Below, one piece after another: positions 33,604 to 42,012 of a stretch of DNA of 53,290 nt. Every line of letters starts with the position of its first letter. The stretch's first letter is position 1. Made by a program: the position numbers and the translations under genes. Under the pieces are notes generated by a model, which was not told where the DNA came from, did not search any database, and worked only from the letters and a program-made list of their open reading frames with translations. This DNA comes from an uncultured Bryobacterales bacterium (lineage in GTDB: Bacteria > Acidobacteriota > Terriglobia > Bryobacterales > Bryobacteraceae): contig CALGAR010000044.1 of assembly GCA_937959285.1 (NCBI GenBank), positions 1 to 53,290 on the forward strand. Direction: 5' to 3'.

Positions 33604-36600
33604 ATGTCTCGCAAAGCAGTTCAGCTAGTCCTGGTATTGTCCACCCTGTTGTGGACCTCAAGCCTTTCCGCTCAGGAAGTCAGAGCAAATTTATCTGGCA
33701 TCGTCAGCGATAGTTCAGGGGCGCCCGTGCCTGAAGCCACGGTGATTCTGACAGACCTGGAAAGAAATGTAACAAATACTTCTCAAACGAATGAAACCGG
33801 TAATTATGCTTTCGCATACCTGATCCCCGGAAAGTACCGTTTAACCGTGGAACGGTCCGGATTCAAGAAGTACACCCGCGAAAACATCCTCCTCGAGGCC
33901 CAAGACCGGGCCCGTCTCGACGTGACCCTCGAGTTGGGTGACATAACCCAGAGCGTGACGGTGGAAGCCGATGTCTCCCTGCTTCAAACCGAGACGGCTT
34001 CACGCGGTCAGATTATTTCAAACCAAATCGTATCGAACGTACCAACGCAGGGACGCAATCCGTTTCAAATTGCGTGGTCAATGCCGGGCGTCGTAAAGAC
34101 GGGAGATTGGAGATATCTTCGCTCATTCGACATTGGCGGCACGACAGGTTTCTCAATTAATGGAGGCAAGCGCGGAGATAACGACGTTCTGTTGGACGGC
34201 GTCAGCAACGTTCGCGGAAGTCGGACCGTTGTCGGGGTCCCTTCGATGGAGGCTGTTCAGGAATTCAAGGTTCTCACCAACACCTATGACGCCCAGTACG
34301 GACGGACCGGAGGGGGAATCGTTACGATTGTCACCAAATCGGGCGGCAACGCGTTCCATGGCAATCTCTACGAATACTTCCAGGCAGAGGAATTGAACGC
34401 GAACCAGTCGGAGTTGAACCGCGCCAACACGAAGAAGCCGCCGATGAATATCAACACGTTTGGGGTACAGGCGAGCGGCCCCGTGTATCTGCCGAAAGTA
34501 TTTGACGGCAGGAACCGGTTGTTTTGGCTCATCTCGTACGAAGGCTTGCGGCAGCGATCGGCCGATCCCGGCAGCGCCAACTTCCCGCTGGATGAGTGGA
34601 GAACGGGCGATTTCTCTTCGCTGTTCAACGCCCAGAATCAACCGGTCCTGCTATACGATCCTCTTACCACCAACGCAGACGGCACACGGACGCCGTTTAT
34701 CAACAACCAGATTCCCGCAAGCCGAATCAGTCCCGTAGCTACCCGGGTGCTCAGCTACTATCCATCCCCGAACGGCCCAGGCGAGGGACCGGCCAGAATT
34801 AACAACTACATTTACCCCTCGCGGTGGGTCGCCGATATGAACCATTGGACGGGGCGGCTCGACTACAGGATTAACGACCGCAATACGGCCTATTTCCGCT
34901 ATAGTCAGAACCCGTTCCAAGAGTTCCGCGCGCTGGTCTGGAATGGATCGAACGCAGCGGAACCGACAGGGAACGCACCCCTGATCCGGAATGCCCGCAA
35001 CTGGACGGCAGACTGGACGACAATTCTGTCGCCGAGCATGACCTTTAATCTCCGAGCGGGCCTGGCACGCTGGGAAACGCAAGGGGGTAACTCATTCGGC
35101 GCAGGCTTCAACCCGGCCGATCTTGGGATGTCTACGGCCCTGACGTCGCAGTTCACCCGGCTGCAGTTCCCGCGTTTCGATTTCGGAAATAACGCCTATC
35201 AGTCGATCGGTTCGGGCAATTCAGTGCTCGCCAGCAATCCGAGCGATACCTATAGCCTGCAGCCGAATATGAACGTCATGGTCGGCAGCCATTCCCTCAA
35301 GTTCGGAGCGGAGTTCCGTCGCTATAACGACAACACCAACAATCCGGGTGCGGCAACCGGCGTTTACCGCTTCGATCGAAACTGGACTCAAGCGAACGCT
35401 CTCCAACCCGACGCCACTAGCGGCAACGAGTTCGCCACCTTCCTATTGGGCTATCCAAGCGCTGCCTTCGTAGACCGCAACATCGATCCTGCCTACCGAA
35501 ACCACTACTATGCCGTGTTTTTCCAGGATGACTGGAAGGTCACGCCCCGCCTGACTCTGAACATGGGAATTCGCTGGGACTACGAGTCGCCGCTCGTCGA
35601 GCGCTATAACCGCCAGCTCAGCGCCTTTGACTTCTCGGCAGCCAGCCCGATCGCCGAAAGCGTAAGCGGCCTTCAGTTGGTAGGGACTCCTTCCTTTGCC
35701 GGAATCGGCGGGCGGCCAAGAGGAGCTTTCCGGCCGGACCGGAACAACATTCAACCGAGAGTTGGCGCGGCCTGGCGCATCGCTGACGGATGGGTGATTC
35801 GAGGCGGATATGGCCTCTACTACCTTGGCCAGAACGAACGAGGCTCGGCTCTTGGCTTCAGCCAGCGCACCAACGCCGTGGTTTCGACCGACGGCAATCT
35901 CCGTCCCGCTGTCGACATCACAAACCCGTTTGCCAATCAGCCGAATGGACGTTTGCTGGATCCCGTGGGCTCCAGTCTCGGAGCGGCCAGCTTCCTCGGC
36001 CAGACAGTTCCGGTCAACTACTTCGACCGTCCTCTTCCCTACTCCCACCAGTTCTCGTTTGACGTGCAGCGGGAGCTGCCCGGGAACATGCTCGCCGAAA
36101 TCGGCTACGTAGGGAATATTACGCGCCGCCTGCCCGTTAACGATGTGAGGCTCAATGTTCTGCCTGCAGACCTGCTTGGACGGCGCAACGCGGAGGGGAA
36201 GATCGACACGGCCTGGTATACCGAGCGCATTCCCAATCCGATGCAGGGGCTCATCCCCGATAACGCCAGCCTGAATGGAGCGACGATCGCTCGGCAGCTT
36301 CTGCTGGTGCCATTCCCACAGTTCGGCGGCATCACCTTGAACAACATTCCCATTGGCCGCCAGCGTTATGATGGCTTACAGACCCGCCTGACCAAGCGTT
36401 TCTCGCACGGGCTTACCTTCGTGGCAAGCTATGTGTTCAGCAAGACGCTTGAACAGGTCAATCTGTTAAATCCGCAAGACCTGGTGCTCAACAACATCGA
36501 CGCCACCCGGCTCGAAAAGCGTCCAGCCGAAGAAACCGATATCCCGCATAAGTTCTCGTTCGCCGGGGTCTTCGAAATTCCTGTCGGCAGGGGCAAGCCT

Positions 36601-37095
36601 TTCGGATCGAACCTTCCCAAGGTTCTGGATGGCATCCTGGGCGGCTGGCAATTGAACTGGAATCTGTCACTGCAAAGCGGATGGGCTTTGGATTACCCCA
36701 ACGCGAAGCAGGCCAAGAATGGAAATGCCAGGCCAACCGAGGAGCAGCGGCGTCAAGGATACCTCTTCAACGTTTCCCTTTGGGATGATCCGGCAACCGG
36801 AAATCGGGTCCCGGCTCAGGAACAGTTTACGTTGCGCGATTTTCCAACCCGGTTCAGCAACGTCCGAGTGCCAGGCTACCAAAACCTCGACGGATCCGTC
36901 TCCAAGTACTTTCCGATCACGGAGGGCATGCGTCTTCAGTTCCGGTTCGAGATGGTCAACGCATTCAACCACCCGTGGTTCTCACGCCTCTCATCCGGAG
37001 GAACGGACGTATCAAGCCCGAATTTCGGAAAGCTGGACGTCGTTCAGCGCAACTTGCCACGCTTTATCAAACTCGCCCTTAACCTAAGCTGGTAA
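33604..37095 (+). CDS. Oar-like TonB-dependent receptor (1)
   Basis: The protein has 1,163 residues from the ATG at 33604 (MSRKAVQLVLVLSTLLW, signal peptide ending near SAQ); the frame is open upstream but without a start signal. A carboxypeptidase-regulatory-like beta-sandwich follows (about 25-105: LSGIVSDSSGAPVPEATVIL, FAYLIPGKYRLTVERSGFKKY), then a plug-like domain (about 115-240: GFSINGGKRGDNDVLLDGVS, GRTGGGIVTIVTKSGGNAFHG). The rest is a large outer-membrane beta barrel ending FIKLALNLSW, with an aromatic last residue. Such proteins take up or bind large substrates at the cell surface. A strong terminator follows. Confidence 0.93.
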   Translation: MSRKAVQLVLVLSTLLWTSSLSAQEVRANLSGIVSDSSGAPVPEATVILTDLERNVTNTSQTNETGNYAFAYLIPGKYRLTVERSGFKKYTRENILLEAQDRARLDVTLELGDITQSVTVEADVSLLQTETASRGQIISNQIVSNVPTQGRNPFQIAWSMPGVVKTGDWRYLRSFDIGGTTGFSINGGKRGDNDVLLDGVSNVRGSRTVVGVPSMEAVQEFKVLTNTYDAQYGRTGGGIVTIVTKSGGNAFHGNLYEYFQAEELNANQSELNRANTKKPPMNINTFGVQASGPVYLPKVFDGRNRLFWLISYEGLRQRSADPGSANFPLDEWRTGDFSSLFNAQNQPVLLYDPLTTNADGTRTPFINNQIPASRISPVATRVLSYYPSPNGPGEGPARINNYIYPSRWVADMNHWTGRLDYRINDRNTAYFRYSQNPFQEFRALVWNGSNAAEPTGNAPLIRNARNWTADWTTILSPSMTFNLRAGLARWETQGGNSFGAGFNPADLGMSTALTSQFTRLQFPRFDFGNNAYQSIGSGNSVLASNPSDTYSLQPNMNVMVGSHSLKFGAEFRRYNDNTNNPGAATGVYRFDRNWTQANALQPDATSGNEFATFLLGYPSAAFVDRNIDPAYRNHYYAVFFQDDWKVTPRLTLNMGIRWDYESPLVERYNRQLSAFDFSAASPIAESVSGLQLVGTPSFAGIGGRPRGAFRPDRNNIQPRVGAAWRIADGWVIRGGYGLYYLGQNERGSALGFSQRTNAVVSTDGNLRPAVDITNPFANQPNGRLLDPVGSSLGAASFLGQTVPVNYFDRPLPYSHQFSFDVQRELPGNMLAEIGYVGNITRRLPVNDVRLNVLPADLLGRRNAEGKIDTAWYTERIPNPMQGLIPDNASLNGATIARQLLLVPFPQFGGITLNNIPIGRQRYDGLQTRLTKRFSHGLTFVASYVFSKTLEQVNLLNPQDLVLNNIDATRLEKRPAEETDIPHKFSFAGVFEIPVGRGKPFGSNLPKVLDGILGGWQLNWNLSLQSGWALDYPNAKQAKNGNARPTEEQRRQGYLFNVSLWDDPATGNRVPAQEQFTLRDFPTRFSNVRVPGYQNLDGSVSKYFPITEGMRLQFRFEMVNAFNHPWFSRLSSGGTDVSSPNFGKLDVVQRNLPRFIKLALNLSW

Positions 37096-37106
37096 TCTCC
37101 CCTCTT

Positions 37107-37139
37107 GAGAGACCGCCCCGAGCGGTCTCTCTTTTGTTT
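37107..37139 (+). terminator. Rho-independent terminator after receptor (1)
   Basis: A perfect 10-bp stem GAGAGACCGC/GCGGTCTCTC with loop CCCGA (37107-37131) is followed by TTTTGTTT. It lies 11 bases past the stop codon of the receptor gene. Confidence 0.93.
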
Positions 37140-37190
37140 ACGTTCCGCGAAGAGTTCGAAATTCGAAGCCAAAGCTCGACGCCACTCGGG

Positions 37191-38366
37191 CTAACCCAGG
37201 CGGAAAGACCGAAGGTCAATCTTTTTGCGGTCCGAAACGCCCGAACCCAGCGCGCCCGCAATGTCGATATGCTCAGGCTGCATTCTGACAAATTGGCTGT
37301 CAGCATCCATGAGCGCCTCCGCGATCCGTTTCATGCCGATCGCGGTACGCCGGGCGTCCAGCTCCTCAAGTGCAATCCGATCCATGGCAACGGGATCGGT
37401 GGAGAACATCATCGTCTTGTGCTCCCAGACATACTTCTGCCGCTTCGGGTTCATCACCGGACCACCGTGAGCAAGTCCTTTTACAGCGTCACAGATATGA
37501 AGGACCGTCTTGTTGCGGATTACCGGAATAGAGACTGCTGCCGGGATGAAGGATCCGCACGCGTTCAGCATCGGCGAAGAATGGCTGCGGCTCACGTTGT
37601 TGACGAGGCCATGCGAGAGATTCTTTAGCGCGTTCGTGAGCCCGGCAGATTGATGATGTTTCAGCAGGCACAGATTAACCAGCTTGTCGACCTCTCTTGT
37701 GATAAACCTCGCTGCAAAGCTCCGCCGAGCGCGCTCGTTACTCAGATCGAACCCCGGCAACGTGAGCTGCATGTCGAGGTAGTGGTCCGGATCGTAGCCG
37801 TCCATGCCCTGCTGAATGTCATCGTACTGCTCTGCGGCGTGTGAAACGCGGACGCCCTCGGGCAGCCATTTGTCAAAGCCGGCTCGATAGAACTCCACCT
37901 TGTACCGGTCATACACGACGATGTCCTTCCGCTTGACGCCGGCCGATTCCAGCCCTGCGATGATCTCCTGCACAACTTCCGGCGCGGAAATCACATAGGG
38001 CCGGCTAACTGGATTCAGCTTCAGCCCGACCACCTCCCCGGGCTGAAAGAACGTTCGCCAGGCCTCGACGGGATCGCTGGCGCCGGTGAGTTCCAGCATG
38101 CCTCGCCGTATCATCTGCTGTACGGGTTCGCGCTGATAGGCGCCGGAAATGATGGAGCCCGAATGCTCGACGCGCACAACCCTGCCTGGAAACAGCCCCG
38201 GCATGGACCACTTCGTCCTCTCGCTCTTACCGAAAGTCGAGGACGCACGTGCGAGCGAAGGGACAGTGAAGCCGAGTGCGAGCATTCTCGCAAGCCAGTC
38301 CCGCCGCGTCTCCTTTCGGCGGCCTTCTCCTTCAAAACGGTGGGATTCCCCTCGCAGCAGTAGCAT
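37191..38366 (-). CDS. DUF362-domain exported protein
   Basis: The protein has 391 residues with GGAG 6 bases before the ATG at 38366. The N-terminus has a basic region (GRRKETRRDWLARMLALGF) that resembles a twin-arginine signal placed some 15-25 residues in. The body has DUF362 features: VVGLKLNPVSRPYVISAPEVVQEIIAGLESAGVKRKDIVVYDR, LVNLCLLKHHQSAGLTNALKNLSHG and DPVAMDRIALEELD. DUF362 proteins are poorly characterised; many are iron-sulfur-associated, but no CxxCxxC ferredoxin motif is visible here. It lies between two terminators, so it is a single-gene unit. Confidence 0.85.
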   Translation of the reverse strand: MLLLRGESHRFEGEGRRKETRRDWLARMLALGFTVPSLARASSTFGKSERTKWSMPGLFPGRVVRVEHSGSIISGAYQREPVQQMIRRGMLELTGASDPVEAWRTFFQPGEVVGLKLNPVSRPYVISAPEVVQEIIAGLESAGVKRKDIVVYDRYKVEFYRAGFDKWLPEGVRVSHAAEQYDDIQQGMDGYDPDHYLDMQLTLPGFDLSNERARRSFAARFITREVDKLVNLCLLKHHQSAGLTNALKNLSHGLVNNVSRSHSSPMLNACGSFIPAAVSIPVIRNKTVLHICDAVKGLAHGGPVMNPKRQKYVWEHKTMMFSTDPVAMDRIALEELDARRTAIGMKRIAEALMDADSQFVRMQPEHIDIAGALGSGVSDRKKIDLRSFRLG

Positions 38367-38390
38367 GTCAATCTCCGCGAATCACTTTCC

Positions 38391-38434
38391 TACTCTAAAA
38401 GAAACGCCGGCCTCTCGGGTGAGAGGCCGGCGTT
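38391..38434 (-). terminator. Rho-independent terminator after receptor (2)
   Basis: A perfect 14-bp stem AACGCCGGCCTCTC/GAGAGGCCGGCGTT with loop GGGT (38403-38434) is followed on the minus strand by a T-rich run (TCTTTTAG). It sits just past the stop of the receptor gene at 38453. Confidence 0.92.
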
Positions 38435-38452
38435 CTGGTGGTTGTGGTTAGG

Positions 38453-41400
38453 CTAGAAGTAATACTTCAGGCCGAATTGAATGTTCCTTGGGTTCTGAAC
38501 CTGGCTGCCGATCGCGCCAAAGCCGGCGGGATTCGAGATGTCCGCCCCCGGAGGAGCCCAGCTCGCATGGTTCAGAGCGTTGAAGAACTCAACACGGAAG
38601 TCGAAGTATTGCGACTCGGTCACGCTGAAGCGTTTCCCGATAGACAGGTCCAGATTGAAGAATCCGGGTCCCCGCTCGGTGCCGATGGAGGCATTGCCGA
38701 ATTGCCCGTCCGCTGGTTGACCGTAAGCGCAGCGCCCGTCGTCTACACCCGCAGCGCAGAAAATACCGGTGCGATCGGCGGGAAGCCCGAACCAGTTGTC
38801 CACTGTCCGGAGAGACTTGTCGACGACAAGCTCCCGGTAGCGGTTTGCCCGGACGTTGCCACGAACAGCCTGCCCCGTCCGATTCGCCGCGCGGACCGTG
38901 ATGGGGAATCCGCTGTGCACCGAGGTGTTGTAACCGATGCTCCAGCCGCCCAGCAGCAAATCGAGTGCTCTGGGCGCATCATTGCCAAACTTCATACCCC
39001 TGCCGTACGGCAAAAGATACATTCCGCCCAGGGTGAAGGTATGGCGCGCGTCGAAGAAGGCCGGACCACGGTTGGCGCGACGATCATAGGCATTCTGCCA
39101 ATAGGCTCCTTCGCCAGAGGTAAAGCTCGACCCGTAGTAACCGAGGTTATCCGTCAGGGTCTTTCCATAGGTGTAGGAGGCGATGAAGTCCAGACCCGCG
39201 GACAGCCGCCGCCGTCCGCTGAGTTGCAGCGAGTGATAATCCATCGTCGCCGAAGATTCGGTGCGGGCAATGTTTCCGAGGTTCGGCAGCACGTTGATGA
39301 GCGGCCGCCGGAGGTTCTGATCAATCCACGTGGAATATGGCCCCTCACCCGGCAACGGCTGGTTTGCCTCCACCGGCGCGACCAGGTGCGTTCCCTTCTG
39401 TCCCACGTAGGCAGCAGAGAAGGACGTCGACTGATCAATCTGATACTCGAGCGTAAAGTTCATCTGCGACGTTGTTTGCGGACGCAGATTCAGGTCCCAT
39501 GCGCGGCCCTGCAATTGCGGGGTGGTCGTTCCTGCGGGACGAGGCATGTCGAGGCGAAGATCCGCAGTCACGACATCAGAAAAGCCGGTGCGGATCGTGC
39601 CCGGTGTGCGCGGATCATAGTTGAAGTCTGTCTCGATGAAGAACGGAGGATTCAGCGGCAGGCGCAGATTCGCGCCGGTACCTTCCATGAAGCTCTGGTA
39701 AGCGTAACCGGCCCGGACAACCAGCTTGTTTCTGAAAAGGGTCGGCGTCCACGCGAAACCGATACGCGGCATAAACTGACGCCAATAGCCCTTGTAGAGC
39801 GCCCGGCCGTATTCGCTGTCTCCTGGATAGATCAGCTGGCCAGTGTAGGTGTTCACATTCACCTGCCGGTCAGCCACTTCGCTGATTGGCTGCATGTACT
39901 CCCACCGCAGGCCGAGATTCAACGTGAAGTTCGAAGCAATCTTCCAGTCATCCTGGACGAACAACGCCGGCCGCCAGAAGCGATGTCCCCATGTGCCCGT
40001 CGCCGATCCGCGGCCCTTGCCTGATAGCGAGTCCGTGAGGAAATCCGCGAACTCCAGGCCGGTGTAGGTAGCACTGTAGCGGAAGGCTCCGAGAACGCCA
40101 TTGTTACCGGAGTAGTATCGGTTCTGCTGATACCGCATCAGCTGACCGCCCATTTTCACCAGGTGGCGGCCGTTTTGCCAGGTGAGGTTGTTGTAGTAGA
40201 TGAACTTATTGTCGGCAGTGTTGCTCTGTACGCCTGTCGAGCCGATTCCTGACAAGCCGTTGCCAAGATTGATGGCGCTCAAACCCGGAATCGCCTGGCC
40301 GCCCGGAATACCAAACTTCTCATTTCCATTCGGGCCAAGCTGTCCGCTCCAGTCAATCGCTACGTCGTTAATGACAATCCGTGAGAAGGCGACGCGAGCT
40401 TCATTCACAATCGTGGGCGATATGGATCGCACCCAGTTCACAACGGCAGATTGCGTGGGGCCTTCCTGGCCGCCGGTCATGAACACTGGAAGTGCGGCCT
40501 GGCTCGAGAACGATTCATACCGTCCGATTGACCACCTCACCATCACGTGGTCCTTCGACGAAGCATGCAGATCCACCTTCACATCGGCTTGGTGATTGTT
40601 GACCTGTGAAGCGGAGGAACTCGCATAGTTGCCAGAGACGCCAAGAGGACCCGCGCCTGCCTGGTTCGGAAGCGGATACAGCGTGGGATTTGAAAACAGG
40701 AAACGCGCAACCGGACTGAATCGCGATTGTGGGATCTGCTTGTTGGGGAAAGGATTACCGGTCGTCGGATCCACGATCACATTCGGGAACTGGCTCAAGT
40801 CGCCGTTTCTCCACGCCTCGGGAGCAACGCTCGCCGTCGCTGGACCGTCGCTCCGCTGGAGCGTGCCCTCGTAGTCCATGAAGAAGAACGCCTTGTTTCG
40901 CCGGATCGGGCCGCCGAAAGTGCCGCCGAAGATGTTACGCTTGAACCCCGTTCGCTCTGCCGTGGACGCGACACGGTTGCGGAAGAAGCCGTTGGCATCC
41001 AGCACCTTGTTCCGCAAAAACTCGAACACGTTCCCGTGGAATTCGTTTGTTCCACTCTTCAACTGCAGCATCACCGTGGCGCCGCCAGAGTTACCGAATT
41101 CGGCCGCCGCGTTGCCGGTTAAGACTTTTACTTCCTCGAGCGCATCGACATTCGGCGAGTAGCCCACGCGATTGTCAATGGAATCATTGACGTCGACGCC
41201 GTCGAGCATGAAGTTGTTCGTTTGCTCCCGATTGCCGTTCACGTAGGGCCGTGCACCAAAGCGGGAATTCATGCCGCTTGGATTGGGACTTATCGCTCCA
41301 GGTACTAGCAGCGTCAGTGAAACGAAGTTACGTCCGTTTAGCGGAAGTGATGTCAACTTCCCCGAAGAGAGGGTATCACCGGTTTCCGTGGAATCCGTCT

Positions 41401-41782
41401 TGAGGATCGGGGCCACGTCCGTCACTTCCACGACCTGCGTCGGCTCACCAACCTCAAGCCTTACATCGACGCGCGCCGTCTGATTGACTTCGAGCCGGAA
41501 CGAGGCCGTGCTCGACTTCTTAAACCCTTGTGCCGTCACCGACAAGGTATATTCGCCGACGGGAAGGAACAGCAGGTTATAAATCCCCGCTTCATTCGTT
41601 ACAACTTCAGTCGCAACATTCGTTGCAACGTTGATAGCTGTTACTGTCGCCCCAGGGACAACGGACCCCGATGGATCCGTCACAGTGCCGGTAATAGCGC
41701 CAGTGATCGTCTGGGCCGACGCCAGTCCTGTTACCAAAAGTAAGGACAGAAACAGTACCCCTACTTTTCGAAATAGAAACAC
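38453..41782 (-). CDS. Oar-like TonB-dependent receptor (2)
   Basis: The protein has 1,109 residues. The start is a GTG at 41782, preceded by a strong GGGAGG site. It has a signal peptide (KVGVLFLSLLLVTGLASA|Q), a carboxypeptidase-regulatory-like domain (about 27-110: ITGTVTDPSGSVVPGATVTAI, LFLPVGEYTLSVTAQGFKKS), a plug (about 120-250: SLPLNGRNFVSLTLLVPG, NFMLDGVDVNDSI, FGNSGGATVMLQLKSGTNEFHG), then a long barrel ending FGLKYYF. The aromatic terminus and the repeated QDDWKIASNFTLNLGLRWEY-type strands are typical. It sits next to the FGE/esterase operon, which shares its strand; a functional link is possible but not shown. Confidence 0.93.
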   Translation of the reverse strand: MFLFRKVGVLFLSLLLVTGLASAQTITGAITGTVTDPSGSVVPGATVTAINVATNVATEVVTNEAGIYNLLFLPVGEYTLSVTAQGFKKSSTASFRLEVNQTARVDVRLEVGEPTQVVEVTDVAPILKTDSTETGDTLSSGKLTSLPLNGRNFVSLTLLVPGAISPNPSGMNSRFGARPYVNGNREQTNNFMLDGVDVNDSIDNRVGYSPNVDALEEVKVLTGNAAAEFGNSGGATVMLQLKSGTNEFHGNVFEFLRNKVLDANGFFRNRVASTAERTGFKRNIFGGTFGGPIRRNKAFFFMDYEGTLQRSDGPATASVAPEAWRNGDLSQFPNVIVDPTTGNPFPNKQIPQSRFSPVARFLFSNPTLYPLPNQAGAGPLGVSGNYASSSASQVNNHQADVKVDLHASSKDHVMVRWSIGRYESFSSQAALPVFMTGGQEGPTQSAVVNWVRSISPTIVNEARVAFSRIVINDVAIDWSGQLGPNGNEKFGIPGGQAIPGLSAINLGNGLSGIGSTGVQSNTADNKFIYYNNLTWQNGRHLVKMGGQLMRYQQNRYYSGNNGVLGAFRYSATYTGLEFADFLTDSLSGKGRGSATGTWGHRFWRPALFVQDDWKIASNFTLNLGLRWEYMQPISEVADRQVNVNTYTGQLIYPGDSEYGRALYKGYWRQFMPRIGFAWTPTLFRNKLVVRAGYAYQSFMEGTGANLRLPLNPPFFIETDFNYDPRTPGTIRTGFSDVVTADLRLDMPRPAGTTTPQLQGRAWDLNLRPQTTSQMNFTLEYQIDQSTSFSAAYVGQKGTHLVAPVEANQPLPGEGPYSTWIDQNLRRPLINVLPNLGNIARTESSATMDYHSLQLSGRRRLSAGLDFIASYTYGKTLTDNLGYYGSSFTSGEGAYWQNAYDRRANRGPAFFDARHTFTLGGMYLLPYGRGMKFGNDAPRALDLLLGGWSIGYNTSVHSGFPITVRAANRTGQAVRGNVRANRYRELVVDKSLRTVDNWFGLPADRTGIFCAAGVDDGRCAYGQPADGQFGNASIGTERGPGFFNLDLSIGKRFSVTESQYFDFRVEFFNALNHASWAPPGADISNPAGFGAIGSQVQNPRNIQFGLKYYF

Positions 41783-42012
41783 TGCGACCTCCCGATCTAA
41801 AATTAAAACCCCTAGAATCCCCAGCTACAATAGGCTGGATCTACATGAGTGGTTATCAGTGTGTTAACACTCAATTAACAGGAAAGCAAGAGGGCACGTC
41901 GAAATTACCATGTTAAGATTTGTAATTCTGGCGTTTTCTGTAAAGCATGTTACAGAAGGCGCCTAAGTGCGCTTCGTTTCGTGCCGGGACGTACGAGGTC
42001 TTGTAACTGAGG
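41783..42012 (-). promoter_or_regulatory. Upstream region of receptor (2) with a palindrome
   Basis: These 230 bases hold a perfect 10-base palindrome GTGTTAACAC (41861-41870), a CCAGC/GCTGG mini-hairpin (about 41821-41838) and AT-rich stretches. On the minus strand TTAACA followed 16 bases later by TGTAGA could be a weak promoter overlapping the palindrome. The leader ends in a strong GGGAGG ribosome site. No terminator for the gene ending at 42013 could be supported here. Confidence 0.3.

Noticed and set aside
38438..40024. Plus-strand open frame of about 528 codons over receptor (2)
   Set aside because: Shadow frame of the receptor; composition and absence of motifs argue against a gene.
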